Positions 16,114-25,435 are shown, counted from the stretch's first letter. The stretch is DNA of 64,000 nt from Listeria ivanovii subsp. londoniensis (GCF_000763495.1 NZ_CP009576.1:186001-250000), one strand, 5' to 3'. The notes: generated by a model not told the origin, from the letters alone. Made by a program: numbers and translations.

Positions 16114-17968
16114 TAAAAAAATAAATTTAGAAATGAATGATACGGCTTTAATTGCTCAAATGAGTCAACTAGATCAAATGGTTTCAACAGTCGAAAGGCG
16201 TTTTACTGAAATGAAAATGACTATTGAAGATACTGGAAATGCAGATCCTGGATCAAAAATTTCTAACTCTCTAGGTGGCCTACAATCCAGTGTTGCCTCA
16301 ATCAGTGATGCTTTTAGTTTATTAGGGTCTAGTGGAGAGTCTATAACTTCAGGTTTTGGTGCTGCGGTAGGGTCTGTTGGAGGAATCACAGACGCATTTA
16401 AAAATCTTGGTTCCAGTGTTCAAAATGGTTCACTCTTTTCAAGCCTAGCAACAGGTATTGGTGGAATGGGAAGTATGCTAAATGGTGTTGTTGGCGGTGT
16501 GCAAGGTATTAGTAACTTAGCTAGTGGATTTATGGAGTTGAAAAAAAGCGTAGGTGGTTTAATGTCTTCCGTCGGTGGTGTTTCAGGAATTATGTCTAAG
16601 CTAACTTCTCCAATGGGGCTAGTTATTATCGGGATTGTTGCGCTTGTGGCGGCATTTGCTTATTTAATGTCAACTAATGAATCATTTAGAAATTCAGTTA
16701 TGTCAGTCGTTACACAGGTTGGTCAATTATTTGGACAATTAATAGCAACCTTGATGCCTATTATTATGCAAATTGTTACTGCGGTTGGTCAAATTGGAGC
16801 AGCTTTAATGCCGATTGTCGTGCAATTTATCGCATTCTTTGCACAACTTTTAGCACAATTAATGCCATTTATCTCCATGCTTGTATCTATGCTTATGCCC
16901 GTAATAATGCAAATTGTCCAAGCCGTCATGTCGCTTGTGTCAGCGCTTTTACCAAGTATTATGGCTATTATTCAAGGTATTATGGGAGTTATTCAGTTCT
17001 TAATTCCAATCATTATTCAAATTGCCACTGTAGTAATACAAATTGTTGTGACGATTATTTCATATATTAGTAAAATTATACCTGTCGTCATGATGATCAT
17101 TGGAGTCATTATTTCTGTTATTACTACAATTATTAATTATGTTGTTGTGATCGCAACGACAATTATAAGTATTATCGGCAAAATCATTAGTTTCGTTGCT
17201 AGCGTAATTACTGCAATCATGGGTATTGTTCAACCGATTATTGGATTTATCACCAATATCTTTAACTCAATAGTTGCTGTTATTGGGGCAGCTTTCCAGA
17301 TGGTTTTTGCAGTAGCATCAAAAATTTGGAATGCTATTTTAGCAACCATTTCGGGGATTATTGAAGGGATCAAGTCAATTATTACAGGAATATCAACCAC
17401 AGTTTCATCAGTCTTTAATGGAGTGAAACGAATTATTACTGGGGTTTTTGAAGGTATTAAAAGTGCCTGGGGTGGTTTAACAAATTTTGTGGGAACTATT
17501 TTTGACGGTGTTTCGAGTGCAATTCAAAATGTAGTAGATAATGTCAAAGGATTTGTGAATGTAGTGATTCGTGGAATTAACTCGGCAATCGGGCTTATTA
17601 ATAAAATCCCAGGTGTAGAGATTGGTAGGATTCCGCAACTGATTTCGGGGACAACAAACTTCCAAGGCGGTTTTGCAAGGATGAATGAAGGCGGTCGAGG
17701 CGAGATGGTTGTATTACCATCAGGTTCCCAAGTAATTCCGCATGATGCAACAATGAAGTATGCAAGAGAAAGTGCTCGCGGAAATAGAACTTCACTACTA
17801 TTGAATCAAGGTAATGATTTGGGTAGAGTGGAAAATCTTCTAGAGCGTTTATTACAAAAAAATCCAGTAATTAAAATGGACGATAAAGTTGTTTCGGAAG
17901 TAGTTAGTCGAAACCAAGCTAATTCGTTTGATCAGTATAACTATACAATGGGAGGTGCGGCATACTAA
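16103..17968 (+). CDS. Tail tape measure protein
   Basis: 621 residues from ATG 16103, which follows GAAAGGGGG; frames opening further upstream at 15986 overlap the chaperone and lack a site. The N-terminus is Gly/Ser-rich, and about residues 200-430 form an unusually long run of hydrophobic helices (repeated MPIIMQIVTAV-type segments), as in tape measures that also help pass the membrane. The C-terminus has GEMVVLPSGSQVIPH, common in siphophage tape measures. By the usual rule of about 0.15 nm per residue the tail would be roughly 90 nm; that is an estimate only. Confidence 0.88.
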   Translation: MADNKKINLEMNDTALIAQMSQLDQMVSTVERRFTEMKMTIEDTGNADPGSKISNSLGGLQSSVASISDAFSLLGSSGESITSGFGAAVGSVGGITDAFKNLGSSVQNGSLFSSLATGIGGMGSMLNGVVGGVQGISNLASGFMELKKSVGGLMSSVGGVSGIMSKLTSPMGLVIIGIVALVAAFAYLMSTNESFRNSVMSVVTQVGQLFGQLIATLMPIIMQIVTAVGQIGAALMPIVVQFIAFFAQLLAQLMPFISMLVSMLMPVIMQIVQAVMSLVSALLPSIMAIIQGIMGVIQFLIPIIIQIATVVIQIVVTIISYISKIIPVVMMIIGVIISVITTIINYVVVIATTIISIIGKIISFVASVITAIMGIVQPIIGFITNIFNSIVAVIGAAFQMVFAVASKIWNAILATISGIIEGIKSIITGISTTVSSVFNGVKRIITGVFEGIKSAWGGLTNFVGTIFDGVSSAIQNVVDNVKGFVNVVIRGINSAIGLINKIPGVEIGRIPQLISGTTNFQGGFARMNEGGRGEMVVLPSGSQVIPHDATMKYARESARGNRTSLLLNQGNDLGRVENLLERLLQKNPVIKMDDKVVSEVVSRNQANSFDQYNYTMGGAAY

Positions 17969-18786
17969 TGAATGACTTGTTTTTAGAGATAAATGGAGAG
18001 GTTTATTCGATGAGTGAAACGTTTCCAGGGCTTTCAGTTCAAGAAGTAGCGAGACAAAGCCCTCAATTAAACATGGAAACTGCTGAAATCGCTGGGACTG
18101 ATGGTGTTATTCCAGGAACCGTTGCTTTTAAACCATTTGTCTTTTCGGCAATATGTAATTTACAAGCACTTGATATACCTGATTATCATTTAGCTGTTAG
18201 AGAAATTTATGAGTTTCTATTTCAGCGCGAAAGTTATTATATTTGGAGTAACCAGATGCCTGGTATTCGTTATGAAGTGCATCCAAAACCTTTTGATTTT
18301 AGTAGGGAGTCAGACAGAGTTGGACTATTGACCATTGAATTTGATGTATTCAAAGGATATGCAGAATCACGGGGTACGACACTTGATCCACTGACATTTG
18401 AAGTGGATTTATGGCAAATGGGAATGAACTTATCCAACCGTGATGATCTATTTTACATTTTTAAAGAGAATTCTTTTCGTGTGTACAATGCGGGGAGCGA
18501 ACGAATTAATCCCCTAATGCGTCATGCGTTAGATATAGCAATGACTGCAAATGGGATTCCAACGATTAATAATATCACAACTGGAGACTCGTTTCAGTAT
18601 CAAAATGAACTTGAAAAAACAGATGTCTTACTATTGAATAACATCTATCCATTTGTAAATAATCGCCGAGTTGGGAAAAATACGAATCATGGAATTATTA
18701 CTTTAGAAAAAGGCTGGAACGATTTTGAAATTAAAGGTGTAACAGATGTGACAATTGCTTTTAATTTCCCGTTCATTTATCGGTAG
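17968..18786 (+). CDS. Distal tail protein (Dit-like)
   Basis: 272 residues, ATG overlapping the tape-measure stop (TAATG). The position directly after the tape measure and features such as TAEIAGTDGVIPGTVAFKPF and the late KGWNDFEIKGVTDVTIAFNFPFIYR match Dit-type hub proteins of Gram-positive siphophages. It should form the ring joining the tail tube to the baseplate. Confidence 0.8.
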   Translation: MNDLFLEINGEVYSMSETFPGLSVQEVARQSPQLNMETAEIAGTDGVIPGTVAFKPFVFSAICNLQALDIPDYHLAVREIYEFLFQRESYYIWSNQMPGIRYEVHPKPFDFSRESDRVGLLTIEFDVFKGYAESRGTTLDPLTFEVDLWQMGMNLSNRDDLFYIFKENSFRVYNAGSERINPLMRHALDIAMTANGIPTINNITTGDSFQYQNELEKTDVLLLNNIYPFVNNRRVGKNTNHGIITLEKGWNDFEIKGVTDVTIAFNFPFIYR

Positions 18787-18795
18787 GTGATGATG

Positions 18796-19932
18796 ATGGA
18801 TTATTTAATTATTCAAAGTATGGACAAAGAAGTGGAAGAGATATTGACGGATATTGACTATGGTTCATTTTCGTATGATTATGAAAAAAATACAACTCGA
18901 TCTATCTCTTTTACCGTAAATAAAACAAAACAAAATTCAAGTGTTTTTGATTTATTGGGAAACGAAGCCGTGATTATTTATCGAGATCAACAATTTGTTG
19001 TGAAAAAATGTGCCCCTAAGTCTATTGGGAAAACCATTTCTAAGCAAATAACTGCACAACATATTAGTTATACAGTGCAAGATCATGTTCAGTACAATGT
19101 GAAAAAAGGGCTAAAAAAATATTCGATTCAAACGGTAATGGAATTTGCTTTAGAGAACAATGTGTTAGGTTTTTCTCATGAAATCATAGGAAGTTTTCCT
19201 CTAGTTGAGCTAGAAGATTTAGGAAATAAGAACGGATTAGAGTTAGTTAATTTATGTTTAGAAGAATTTGGCGCAATATTATTTGCAGATAACAAAAAAC
19301 TATATTTTTATGATGAAGTTAGTTGGTATTTGAAAACAGAAAAGCAATTTCGCTACTTGTACAATACAGAAGATATTTCGGTAGATACTAATACTGATAA
19401 TTTAAAAACGCAGATAAAATGTTATGGCAAGCAAAAAGAAAATGCAGATAAGCTAACGGGAGATAACAAATATTTAGCTGTAGTTACCTATACTTCGCCA
19501 AATGAAGCTATCTATGGTAAGCGAATGGCAAATGCTAAAAGTGATGACAAAATAACAAATAATGCAGACTTATTAAACTTTGCAAAAAAACAAATTTTAG
19601 ACGTTCCTGAAACTTCTTTAAATATTACTTATAAAGGGCAAGAAGAAGTTTCAGAGCGAGATGTTTGGTATTTTATTCATGAACCAATGCATTTTGAAAC
19701 GGAAGTTAAAGTTACACGAATTAAATCAGCGCACCCGTGGAGCAGGAAGTTTCAAGATGTTGGTTTTAGTAATACGAGGCGGGATATGGTTCGGATTCAA
19801 ACCCAAATAGCAAATCAAGTTAAAAAAGCTAGTATAGATACGAATAAGATTAATTCGTTTTCAAACATCGCAATGAATGCTTTTGATTCACGAATTTTAA
19901 CGGAAGTAGTAGGTGTTGTAGATGGCGACTGA
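18796..19932 (+). CDS. Tail-associated baseplate hub protein (Tal-like/endopeptidase-tail family)
   Basis: 378 residues. Four start codons lie in tandem (GTG 18787, ATG 18790, 18793, 18796); the last has the best spacing from AGGTGA. The N-terminus resembles the gp27-like domain of siphophage tail hubs (TDIDYGSFSYDYEKN, then FVVKKCAPKSIGKTISKQITAQHISY). It is shorter than Tal proteins that carry a lytic domain, so no peptidoglycan hydrolase is expected here. The following gene overlaps it by 11 bases. Confidence 0.75.
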   Translation: MDYLIIQSMDKEVEEILTDIDYGSFSYDYEKNTTRSISFTVNKTKQNSSVFDLLGNEAVIIYRDQQFVVKKCAPKSIGKTISKQITAQHISYTVQDHVQYNVKKGLKKYSIQTVMEFALENNVLGFSHEIIGSFPLVELEDLGNKNGLELVNLCLEEFGAILFADNKKLYFYDEVSWYLKTEKQFRYLYNTEDISVDTNTDNLKTQIKCYGKQKENADKLTGDNKYLAVVTYTSPNEAIYGKRMANAKSDDKITNNADLLNFAKKQILDVPETSLNITYKGQEEVSERDVWYFIHEPMHFETEVKVTRIKSAHPWSRKFQDVGFSNTRRDMVRIQTQIANQVKKASIDTNKINSFSNIAMNAFDSRILTEVVGVVDGD

Positions 19933-20221
19933 AATTAGAGTGCTAAAAAATACAGATAATACCGTTTTCTATCCAAAAACACACTTAATGGCAATCGAAG
20001 GCCTAAATGAAGCGACATCAAGTACTGCTGGATTAATGGCTCCTAGTGATAAAACGAAATTAAATAGTATAGAAGCAAATGCGGAAAAAAATAATGTAAC
20101 AGCGGCTGATATTTCGAATTGGAATAAAAAGCAGGATACGATTTTGACTTCGGAAAATGGATTTAAATTCAAAATAGTTGTAACGGATACTGGAGAATTA
20201 AAGACAACTAAAGTGGATTAG
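19922..20221 (+). CDS. Small baseplate/fibre protein with FYPxTH module
   Basis: 99 residues. It carries VFYPKTHLMAIEGL (from about residue 18), a motif shared with the genes at 20826 and 21302, and then STAGLMAPSDKTKLNSIEANA, a short phage-fibre-type motif. It probably belongs to the receptor-binding baseplate. I recognise the phage-fibre style, not a named family. Confidence 0.65.
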   Translation: MATEIRVLKNTDNTVFYPKTHLMAIEGLNEATSSTAGLMAPSDKTKLNSIEANAEKNNVTAADISNWNKKQDTILTSENGFKFKIVVTDTGELKTTKVD

Positions 20222-20235
20222 AAGGGGAGGTATTT

Positions 20236-20811
20236 ATGAAATTAGACTTATGGAAATGGGAAATGCTCCTTCAAGGGCGTGAGTTCAGAAATAAAACTAA
20301 CGATAATTGGCAGAAATTAATGGATTGGTCCAGTTTTATTTCAACTGGTTTGGACGCAATTTATGTATATATCAATAAAGCAGACGCAAGCCTAAATCAA
20401 AAAATTGATACAGTGGATAAAGCAGTAAATGTAAGAATAAATGAGCTGATTAATGGGGTTCCGCAGCTAGATGAAGTTGTTGATGCTAGAACAGATGCGT
20501 TTGGTGAGAAATATCCAGTTTTAAGAGCGCGTTTAAATGAGGAGCAAGTGATTTATAGTAAAAAGAGTACGCTGCAATTTGATGTGGATAGTATTATTTC
20601 GATGCAAGAACAAGATATTGGACTGCTTACTAGTAAATCAATTACAGAACCGCAAACAGTTTGCTTTTTAAATGTTTCAAGCCTGGATGAGCAAGCAGAT
20701 ATTATTCTTGAAAAAACAGGGGAGACTAGTTTTTCAGACAAATTAACTAGTTTAGTATTTGCGAGAATAGGAACAAATGAACGTTACCAAATGGAACAAT
20801 TGGTTGTGTAA
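20236..20811 (+). CDS. Baseplate protein of Listeria phage type
   Basis: 191 residues, GGGGAGG 6 bases before ATG. The N-terminus (DLWKWEMLLQGREFRNKTNDNWQKL) followed by a predicted coiled-coil (NKADASLNQKIDTVDKAVNVRINELING) suggests a trimeric connector between hub and receptor-binding proteins. Similar proteins occur in Listeria siphophage baseplates; the assignment is positional. Confidence 0.6.
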   Translation: MKLDLWKWEMLLQGREFRNKTNDNWQKLMDWSSFISTGLDAIYVYINKADASLNQKIDTVDKAVNVRINELINGVPQLDEVVDARTDAFGEKYPVLRARLNEEQVIYSKKSTLQFDVDSIISMQEQDIGLLTSKSITEPQTVCFLNVSSLDEQADIILEKTGETSFSDKLTSLVFARIGTNERYQMEQLVV

Positions 20812-20825
20812 AGGAGGAGTGAAGT

Positions 20826-21305
20826 ATGACTGAAATTAAACGAATGCTACAAACAAAGGAAGATCAGTCAAAAGAACAATTTTATCCAGAAACACATGTG
20901 GAAGGAATTGTTGGGTTAACAGATTTTGTTTCTGGCCAACTTCCAACAGGTGTTGTTAGTGTTAATGGCAAGTCTGGCAGTGTTTTGCTAGAAGCAGCAG
21001 ATGTTTATGCCGCAAGAAAAGATCATAATCATAATGTAGCTACTTACACAACAGATGGATTTATGAGTTCGTTTGATAAAATAAAAATGGATGAACTAGT
21101 ATCGCCGGAAGCAGGCGTTGTAAGTGTTAATGGGAAAACGGGCATTGTTGATTTATTTGCATCTGATGTTGAAGCAGCAACAGTGAACCACACCCACTCA
21201 GATGCTTCAGCTAGTGAAAGTGGATTTTTATCAATAGAAGACAAAGGAAAACTAGATGCGATGCCAATAATCGCGCTGGAGACTATTAAGGAGGTAATAG
21301 AATGA
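20826..21305 (+). CDS. Receptor-binding/fibre protein with duplicated VNGKxG module
   Basis: 159 residues. QFYPETHVEGIVGL near the N-terminus is the shared attachment motif. Then a unit GVVSVNGKSGSVLLEAADV...DHNH...DGFMSSFDKIKMD is repeated as GVVSVNGKTGIVDLFASDV...NHTHSD...SGFLSIEDKGKLD. The VNGK-G-V motif and HxH turns are common in trimeric phage fibres. It overlaps the next gene by 4 bases and probably contributes to binding of target-cell wall polymers. Confidence 0.7.
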   Translation: MTEIKRMLQTKEDQSKEQFYPETHVEGIVGLTDFVSGQLPTGVVSVNGKSGSVLLEAADVYAARKDHNHNVATYTTDGFMSSFDKIKMDELVSPEAGVVSVNGKTGIVDLFASDVEAATVNHTHSDASASESGFLSIEDKGKLDAMPIIALETIKEVIE

Positions 21306-21838
21306 CTAAAATTGTAAAAATGTCAGAGAAAAATGAACACGGAACTTTAGAACAATTCTATCCAGAAACACATGCCGAGGCTGTTCAGGGGCTAGTGACA
21401 GTTTCGGAAGAGGAAAAAGCTACTTGGGAAGGGAAAGAAAGCCCAGCAGGAGCAGAACAAAAAGCAAATGGGGCATTAAATAGCGCCAAAGATTATGTTG
21501 ATACTATTGGAGCGGGGACGGTCGTATTTCAAGGAGCTAATATTATGGCAGCTGGTCAGAAATATAAGTGGGAAGCTTCTAAATTGAAATTTGGTATTAC
21601 TTTATTATTCAGCCGCTATGACTCGGCAAATAATACGCCACTAGATTATTATTATCATTCAGTTTTCTTATCGAAAGCTCAATTAGCTAATCTTGCAGGT
21701 AAGGGCTTATTAGTGAATATGCCTTCAACTGTTTATGGGGAACGAAAATATTTATATGTATCAGAGACTGAGGTAGCTGGGCACAATGACAATCTAAATA
21801 ATGCTTCATGGGCGTTACGTCAAGTCACTGTAATGTAA
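21302..21838 (+). CDS. Receptor-binding protein of the tailocin (terminal)
   Basis: 178 residues. After the shared QFYPETHAEAVQGL motif the protein has its own C-terminal globular part (from about residue 85), the likely specificity domain, in the last structural-gene position before lysis. In described monocins the receptor-binding protein decides which Listeria serotypes are killed; applying this to the present gene is inference. Confidence 0.65.
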   Translation: MTKIVKMSEKNEHGTLEQFYPETHAEAVQGLVTVSEEEKATWEGKESPAGAEQKANGALNSAKDYVDTIGAGTVVFQGANIMAAGQKYKWEASKLKFGITLLFSRYDSANNTPLDYYYHSVFLSKAQLANLAGKGLLVNMPSTVYGERKYLYVSETEVAGHNDNLNNASWALRQVTVM

Positions 21839-21856
21839 TCAAAAAGGAGGTTTTCC

Positions 21857-22279
21857 ATGGAAGTCCTACTAAAAGTTGGAATGCTGGGATTTGGTGCGTT
21901 ATTTGGATACTTATTTGGGGAAGTGAGTTTGTTGGTAAAAGTGCTTGTGTGCTTTATGGTAGCTGATTATATTTCCGGACTACTCGCTTCCGGCTATCTA
22001 GGGGAACTCAGCAGTAAAATGGGTTTCAAAGGAATCGCCAAAAAAATTGCTATTTTAATTTTAGTAGCTGTTGCGCATCAAATAGATTTGATTATGGGAA
22101 CGCATAATACAACGCGTGATGCGGTTATCTTTTTCTATTTAGCGAATGAGCTGATTTCTATCTTGGAAAATTTTGTGCGAATGGGAATGAAAGTCCCAGA
22201 AGTTTTAAAGAATTTAATTATGATTTTTGATTCAAAATCAGGAAAAGAGGAAGAAAAACATGACAAAAATATGGATTGA
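21857..22279 (+). CDS. Phage holin (phage_holin_4/TcdE type)
   Basis: 140 residues with three hydrophobic segments (about 5-40, 60-75 and 90-115) and the family pattern CFMVADYISGLLASGYLGELSSKMGFKGIAKK. The charged C-terminal tail (KEEEKHDKNMD) is typical. It permeabilises the membrane so the amidase can reach the wall and the particles are released. AAGGAGG precedes ATG, and the stop overlaps the amidase start by 20 bases. Confidence 0.88.
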   Translation: MEVLLKVGMLGFGALFGYLFGEVSLLVKVLVCFMVADYISGLLASGYLGELSSKMGFKGIAKKIAILILVAVAHQIDLIMGTHNTTRDAVIFFYLANELISILENFVRMGMKVPEVLKNLIMIFDSKSGKEEEKHDKNMD

Positions 22280-22997
22280 TGCAGGGCATGGTGGAAAAGA
22301 TTCAGGGGCAACTGGGAACGGGCTGGTAGAGAAAAATTGGGTGTTAGCGGTCGCAAAACAAGTGCAAGTAGAATTGAAAAATGCTGGTTTTGAAGTAGGA
22401 ATGACTAGGACAAATGATACTTTTTATGAATTAAGTGATCGGGCTACGAACGCCAATAAATTTAAAGCAGACTTGTTTATTTCAATCCATTTCAATGCTG
22501 GTGGTGGAATGGGATATGAAGATTACATTTTCACTTCCACACCGGCAAAGACAAAAGAAATTCAAAAATCAATTCACAAAAATGTGATTGCCAAAGCTTC
22601 AAAACACGGAATGCGTGATCGTGGTATGAAAAAAGCGAATTTTGCAGTTCTGCGGGAGACGGTGATGGACGCGATTTTACTGGAGGCTGGTTTTTGTGAT
22701 AGTAGTGATGCAGCAATTCTTAAAACGCAGTCCTACCAACAAGATTTTTGTTTAGGAATTGTAGAGGCTGTGAAGGAAATATTTGGTGCTAAAGATGCTC
22801 TGGTAACAAAGTATCAAGCAGGAAAATACTCAACAAGTGATGATGCGATTTCAGGTAAAAATCTAAAAGGTTATTTACCAGCTGGGACAAAAGTTTTTGT
22901 TTATAAAGAATTAGCACAAACAATTAATTTAACAACGACAAAAGGTGTCCCGGGAAGTTGGGTCTTAAAAACGGAAGTCAATACGGGGAAAAGATAA
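22260..22997 (+). CDS. N-acetylmuramoyl-L-alanine amidase (Amidase_3 endolysin)
   Basis: 245 residues from ATG 22260 (WIDAGHGGKDSG follows immediately; in-frame sequence before it is holin coding DNA). Zinc ligands are visible: His in DAGHGG, Glu in VEKNWVLA, His in FISIHFNAG, and the catalytic Glu in ILLEAGFCD. The C-terminal 65 residues (YQAGKYSTSDDAISG and on) form a separate, probably wall-binding, domain. It lacks a signal peptide, as expected for a holin-dependent endolysin. Confidence 0.9.
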   Translation: MTKIWIDAGHGGKDSGATGNGLVEKNWVLAVAKQVQVELKNAGFEVGMTRTNDTFYELSDRATNANKFKADLFISIHFNAGGGMGYEDYIFTSTPAKTKEIQKSIHKNVIAKASKHGMRDRGMKKANFAVLRETVMDAILLEAGFCDSSDAAILKTQSYQQDFCLGIVEAVKEIFGAKDALVTKYQAGKYSTSDDAISGKNLKGYLPAGTKVFVYKELAQTINLTTTKGVPGSWVLKTEVNTGKR

Positions 22998-23028
22998 AAA
23001 AAGAGCAACCAAATTCGGTTGCTCTTTT
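22998..23028. terminator. Bidirectional terminator closing the tailocin locus
   Basis: The stem AAAAGAGCAACC / GGTTGCTCTTTT with loop AAATTC is flanked by A and T runs and serves both the amidase and the convergent 5'-nucleotidase gene. Confidence 0.9.
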
Positions 23029-23035
23029 AAAAAAA

Positions 23036-25393
23036 TCAGTTTTTCTTTCGCAAAACATAAAGCGCAGTAGTGGTTAAAATTAACCCAAATACTGTTGCAA
23101 GTCCTGCTGTATCACCAGTTGTTGGTAACGCAGTACTTACTTTACTACTAGTAGCAGTGCCATTTGGTGTAGATGTAGCTGGTTTTTCAGTTGTGGTAGT
23201 CCCGCCATTAGTCGTTCCTGAACCATTATTGGTGTTACCGTTGTCAGTCCCTCCATTATTCCCATTTCCGTTACCACTATCGGTTCCGCCATTATTCCCA
23301 TTTCCATTATCAGGAGGTGTAGTTGCGGCTGCTTGCACGGTTGTTTGGAATGTGGCGCTGTAACCGTTCGTATCAGTGACAGTAGTTGTGATTTGGTCAC
23401 CTTTTTTAAAGTCTAGAGAAGAGATGTCTACAGAGAATTTACCGTTTGCATCCGCTGTTGCGCTTGGTCCAGCAGCACGTACTAATTTGGCGTTTGAATT
23501 TGTTTTTTGAACACCAACCGTAGCACCTGGTAAAGTAGTACCAGTTAGCGTTGTGTCTTTTTCAGCTAGTTTGTTGATTTTTGTTGCGTCTTTTAATGCT
23601 TTAATGGCTGCATCAGCTGTTTCTTTGTCGATTTCAGCTTGAGATTTGTAAACTTTACGGCCTTCTTTTTGAGCTGTAATTACTTTTCCAGCAGCTTTTT
23701 GTTCCTTGATATAGTTGATAAATGTTTCGGTATCTGGGTCAATCGCTGTAACTAGATTCGCTTTTTTGAATGCAGAAAATCCGTCTCCACCACCGAATAA
23801 GAAGTCATTGATTACGACTTTGTATTTTTGGTCAGATTTTAACGGAGTACCATCTTCTGTTGTAACACTAGCAACTTTGTAAGCATGATCTAAGTCATCT
23901 GTATCAGTGAAAGTGTATTTTAATCCAGAAATTTGTAAAAAGTAAGTTTGGTTACTTAAATATTGTTGGTTTAGTGCTTCTAAAATATCTGCACCAGACA
24001 TTTCCACTACTTGAAGAATGTTTCCGAATGGTTGAACAGCTTGTGCCGCACCCCAGGTAATTTCGTTCTGGCCATTTGCCAGACGTGTTGTGAGATCAGC
24101 ACGAATGCCGCCATTATTTGTCATAGCAAAATCTACGTCAGCGCCTGCTTTGTTTGCCATATAGCGTTGTGCGTCAGTAATCATATTACCAAGTTCGGAT
24201 TCTTTATCATCGATTGCTTGGTTGTCTAGATTTGTATCGCGGGAAATGACGTCTTTATTTGCAAGTCCGATAGTTTCGTTAATAACTCCTTCAATGCGGC
24301 TTTTCGCATCTTCAGTTACAGCTGTAATATCGGAATTTGGAGAGACGCTTCTCGTATTATATGTAATTTTAGCATCTGGTGGTGAAACGAAATCGCCTGT
24401 TGTTTTATCAAGTTCGCCGGTTACATCGGAAAAAGCTTTACCGTTATTGTAACTTTGGACGATACGAGTTTTACCAACTAATCCGTTTGTGTATTGATGA
24501 TTATGCCCCGCAAGGACTAAATCGACGGAATTATTTGGGTCTAATTCGTTTGCTTTCGTTATCATATTAGCAGCTTCCCCAGCTACATCTTGTTTTGTTC
24601 CAGTGTTTGGATTTCCAGTAGATAGTGCAGGAACGTGAGATAAAACAACGATAGCATTAACGCCTTGTCCTCTAAGTTCAGCAGAGTATTTCACGATTGT
24701 TTCTGCTTCATCAAGGAAATCGTAGTCTTTAATATGATTTGCCAGTACTAAATTAGGGATTTCGGTTGTAACGATACCGATGAAGCCAACTTTGACGCCA
24801 TCAATTTCTTTTACATAATAGGGTGAAAATCCTTCTGCAACTGTGTTTGTCCCTTTATTAACAACATTTGCGGCAACAATTTTCATATCACCTTTAACTC
24901 GTGGATAAGCTTCCACAATTGGCCCGAATTTGCTCGTAGAAACACCATCTAAAATTCGTTTGTATTCAGGCAATCCCTCATCAAACTCATGATTCCCAAG
25001 TGTGCCGATTTCGAAGTTCATTTTTTGAAGGACTTTCATTGTTGGTTCGTCTTGAAGCAAACCAGAAACGGCCGGGCTAGCACCGACCATGTCACCCGCT
25101 TGGACACGAATGGCATTATCTGCTGTAGCATCAGGATTTGCTTGTAAAAATGAGCTAGTAGCATTATCCAAGTTGGTTGCTAAATAGTCTGCTCCGCCAA
25201 TTGGGGAGCCAGATGCATCTTTAGAGGCTGTTTCAAGCGCTCCGTGGAAATCATTTATTCCTAAAATCTGGATAGGAACGGTATCCGCTGCTGCTTGTAC
25301 TGAATTCCCGGTGAATGGTGCAGTTAGTCCGATTGTGAGCCCTGCTACGAGTAAAAAATATGTGGTTTTCTTGAAAAATTTGTTCACTTTCAC
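23036..25393 (-). CDS. LPXTG-anchored 5'-nucleotidase/2',3'-cyclic phosphodiesterase
   Basis: 785 residues. A signal peptide (about 1-35) is followed by a metallophosphatase domain (NDFHG at 47-51, GNHEFDEG, AGHNHQ) and a C-terminal nucleotidase domain (NNGGIRADL, then FGNILQVVEMSG and GGDGFSAFKKA). A short bacterial Ig-like segment (TTLTGTTLPGATVGVQ) and an Asn/Gly/Thr-rich spacer lead to LPTTG at 756-760, a hydrophobic helix and RKKN. It is therefore a sortase-A substrate that dephosphorylates extracellular nucleotides. It is monocistronic, with a candidate cre near the start. The start has AGGGAGAGTG upstream. Confidence 0.9.
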   Translation of the reverse strand: MKVNKFFKKTTYFLLVAGLTIGLTAPFTGNSVQAAADTVPIQILGINDFHGALETASKDASGSPIGGADYLATNLDNATSSFLQANPDATADNAIRVQAGDMVGASPAVSGLLQDEPTMKVLQKMNFEIGTLGNHEFDEGLPEYKRILDGVSTSKFGPIVEAYPRVKGDMKIVAANVVNKGTNTVAEGFSPYYVKEIDGVKVGFIGIVTTEIPNLVLANHIKDYDFLDEAETIVKYSAELRGQGVNAIVVLSHVPALSTGNPNTGTKQDVAGEAANMITKANELDPNNSVDLVLAGHNHQYTNGLVGKTRIVQSYNNGKAFSDVTGELDKTTGDFVSPPDAKITYNTRSVSPNSDITAVTEDAKSRIEGVINETIGLANKDVISRDTNLDNQAIDDKESELGNMITDAQRYMANKAGADVDFAMTNNGGIRADLTTRLANGQNEITWGAAQAVQPFGNILQVVEMSGADILEALNQQYLSNQTYFLQISGLKYTFTDTDDLDHAYKVASVTTEDGTPLKSDQKYKVVINDFLFGGGDGFSAFKKANLVTAIDPDTETFINYIKEQKAAGKVITAQKEGRKVYKSQAEIDKETADAAIKALKDATKINKLAEKDTTLTGTTLPGATVGVQKTNSNAKLVRAAGPSATADANGKFSVDISSLDFKKGDQITTTVTDTNGYSATFQTTVQAAATTPPDNGNGNNGGTDSGNGNGNNGGTDNGNTNNGSGTTNGGTTTTEKPATSTPNGTATSSKVSTALPTTGDTAGLATVFGLILTTTALYVLRKKN

Positions 25394-25420
25394 ACTCTCC
25401 CTTTTTTCGCCAGTGGCAAT

Positions 25421-25435
25421 TTGTAAGCGCTAACT
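25421..25435. promoter_or_regulatory. Candidate cre site upstream of the surface nucleotidase
   Basis: TTGTAAGCGCTAACT matches the cre consensus with one mismatch at the last position and is pseudo-palindromic around GCGC. It lies 28 bases before the nucleotidase start, where CcpA would act as a roadblock or repressor. Confidence 0.5.

Noticed and set aside
12267-22997. A full prophage
   Set aside because: There are no integrase, replication, terminase, portal or capsid genes and no attachment repeats; only regulation, tail and lysis genes are present.
23070-23363. A proline/valine-rich protein on the plus strand
   Set aside because: It is the antisense image of the low-complexity wall spacer of the 5'-nucleotidase.
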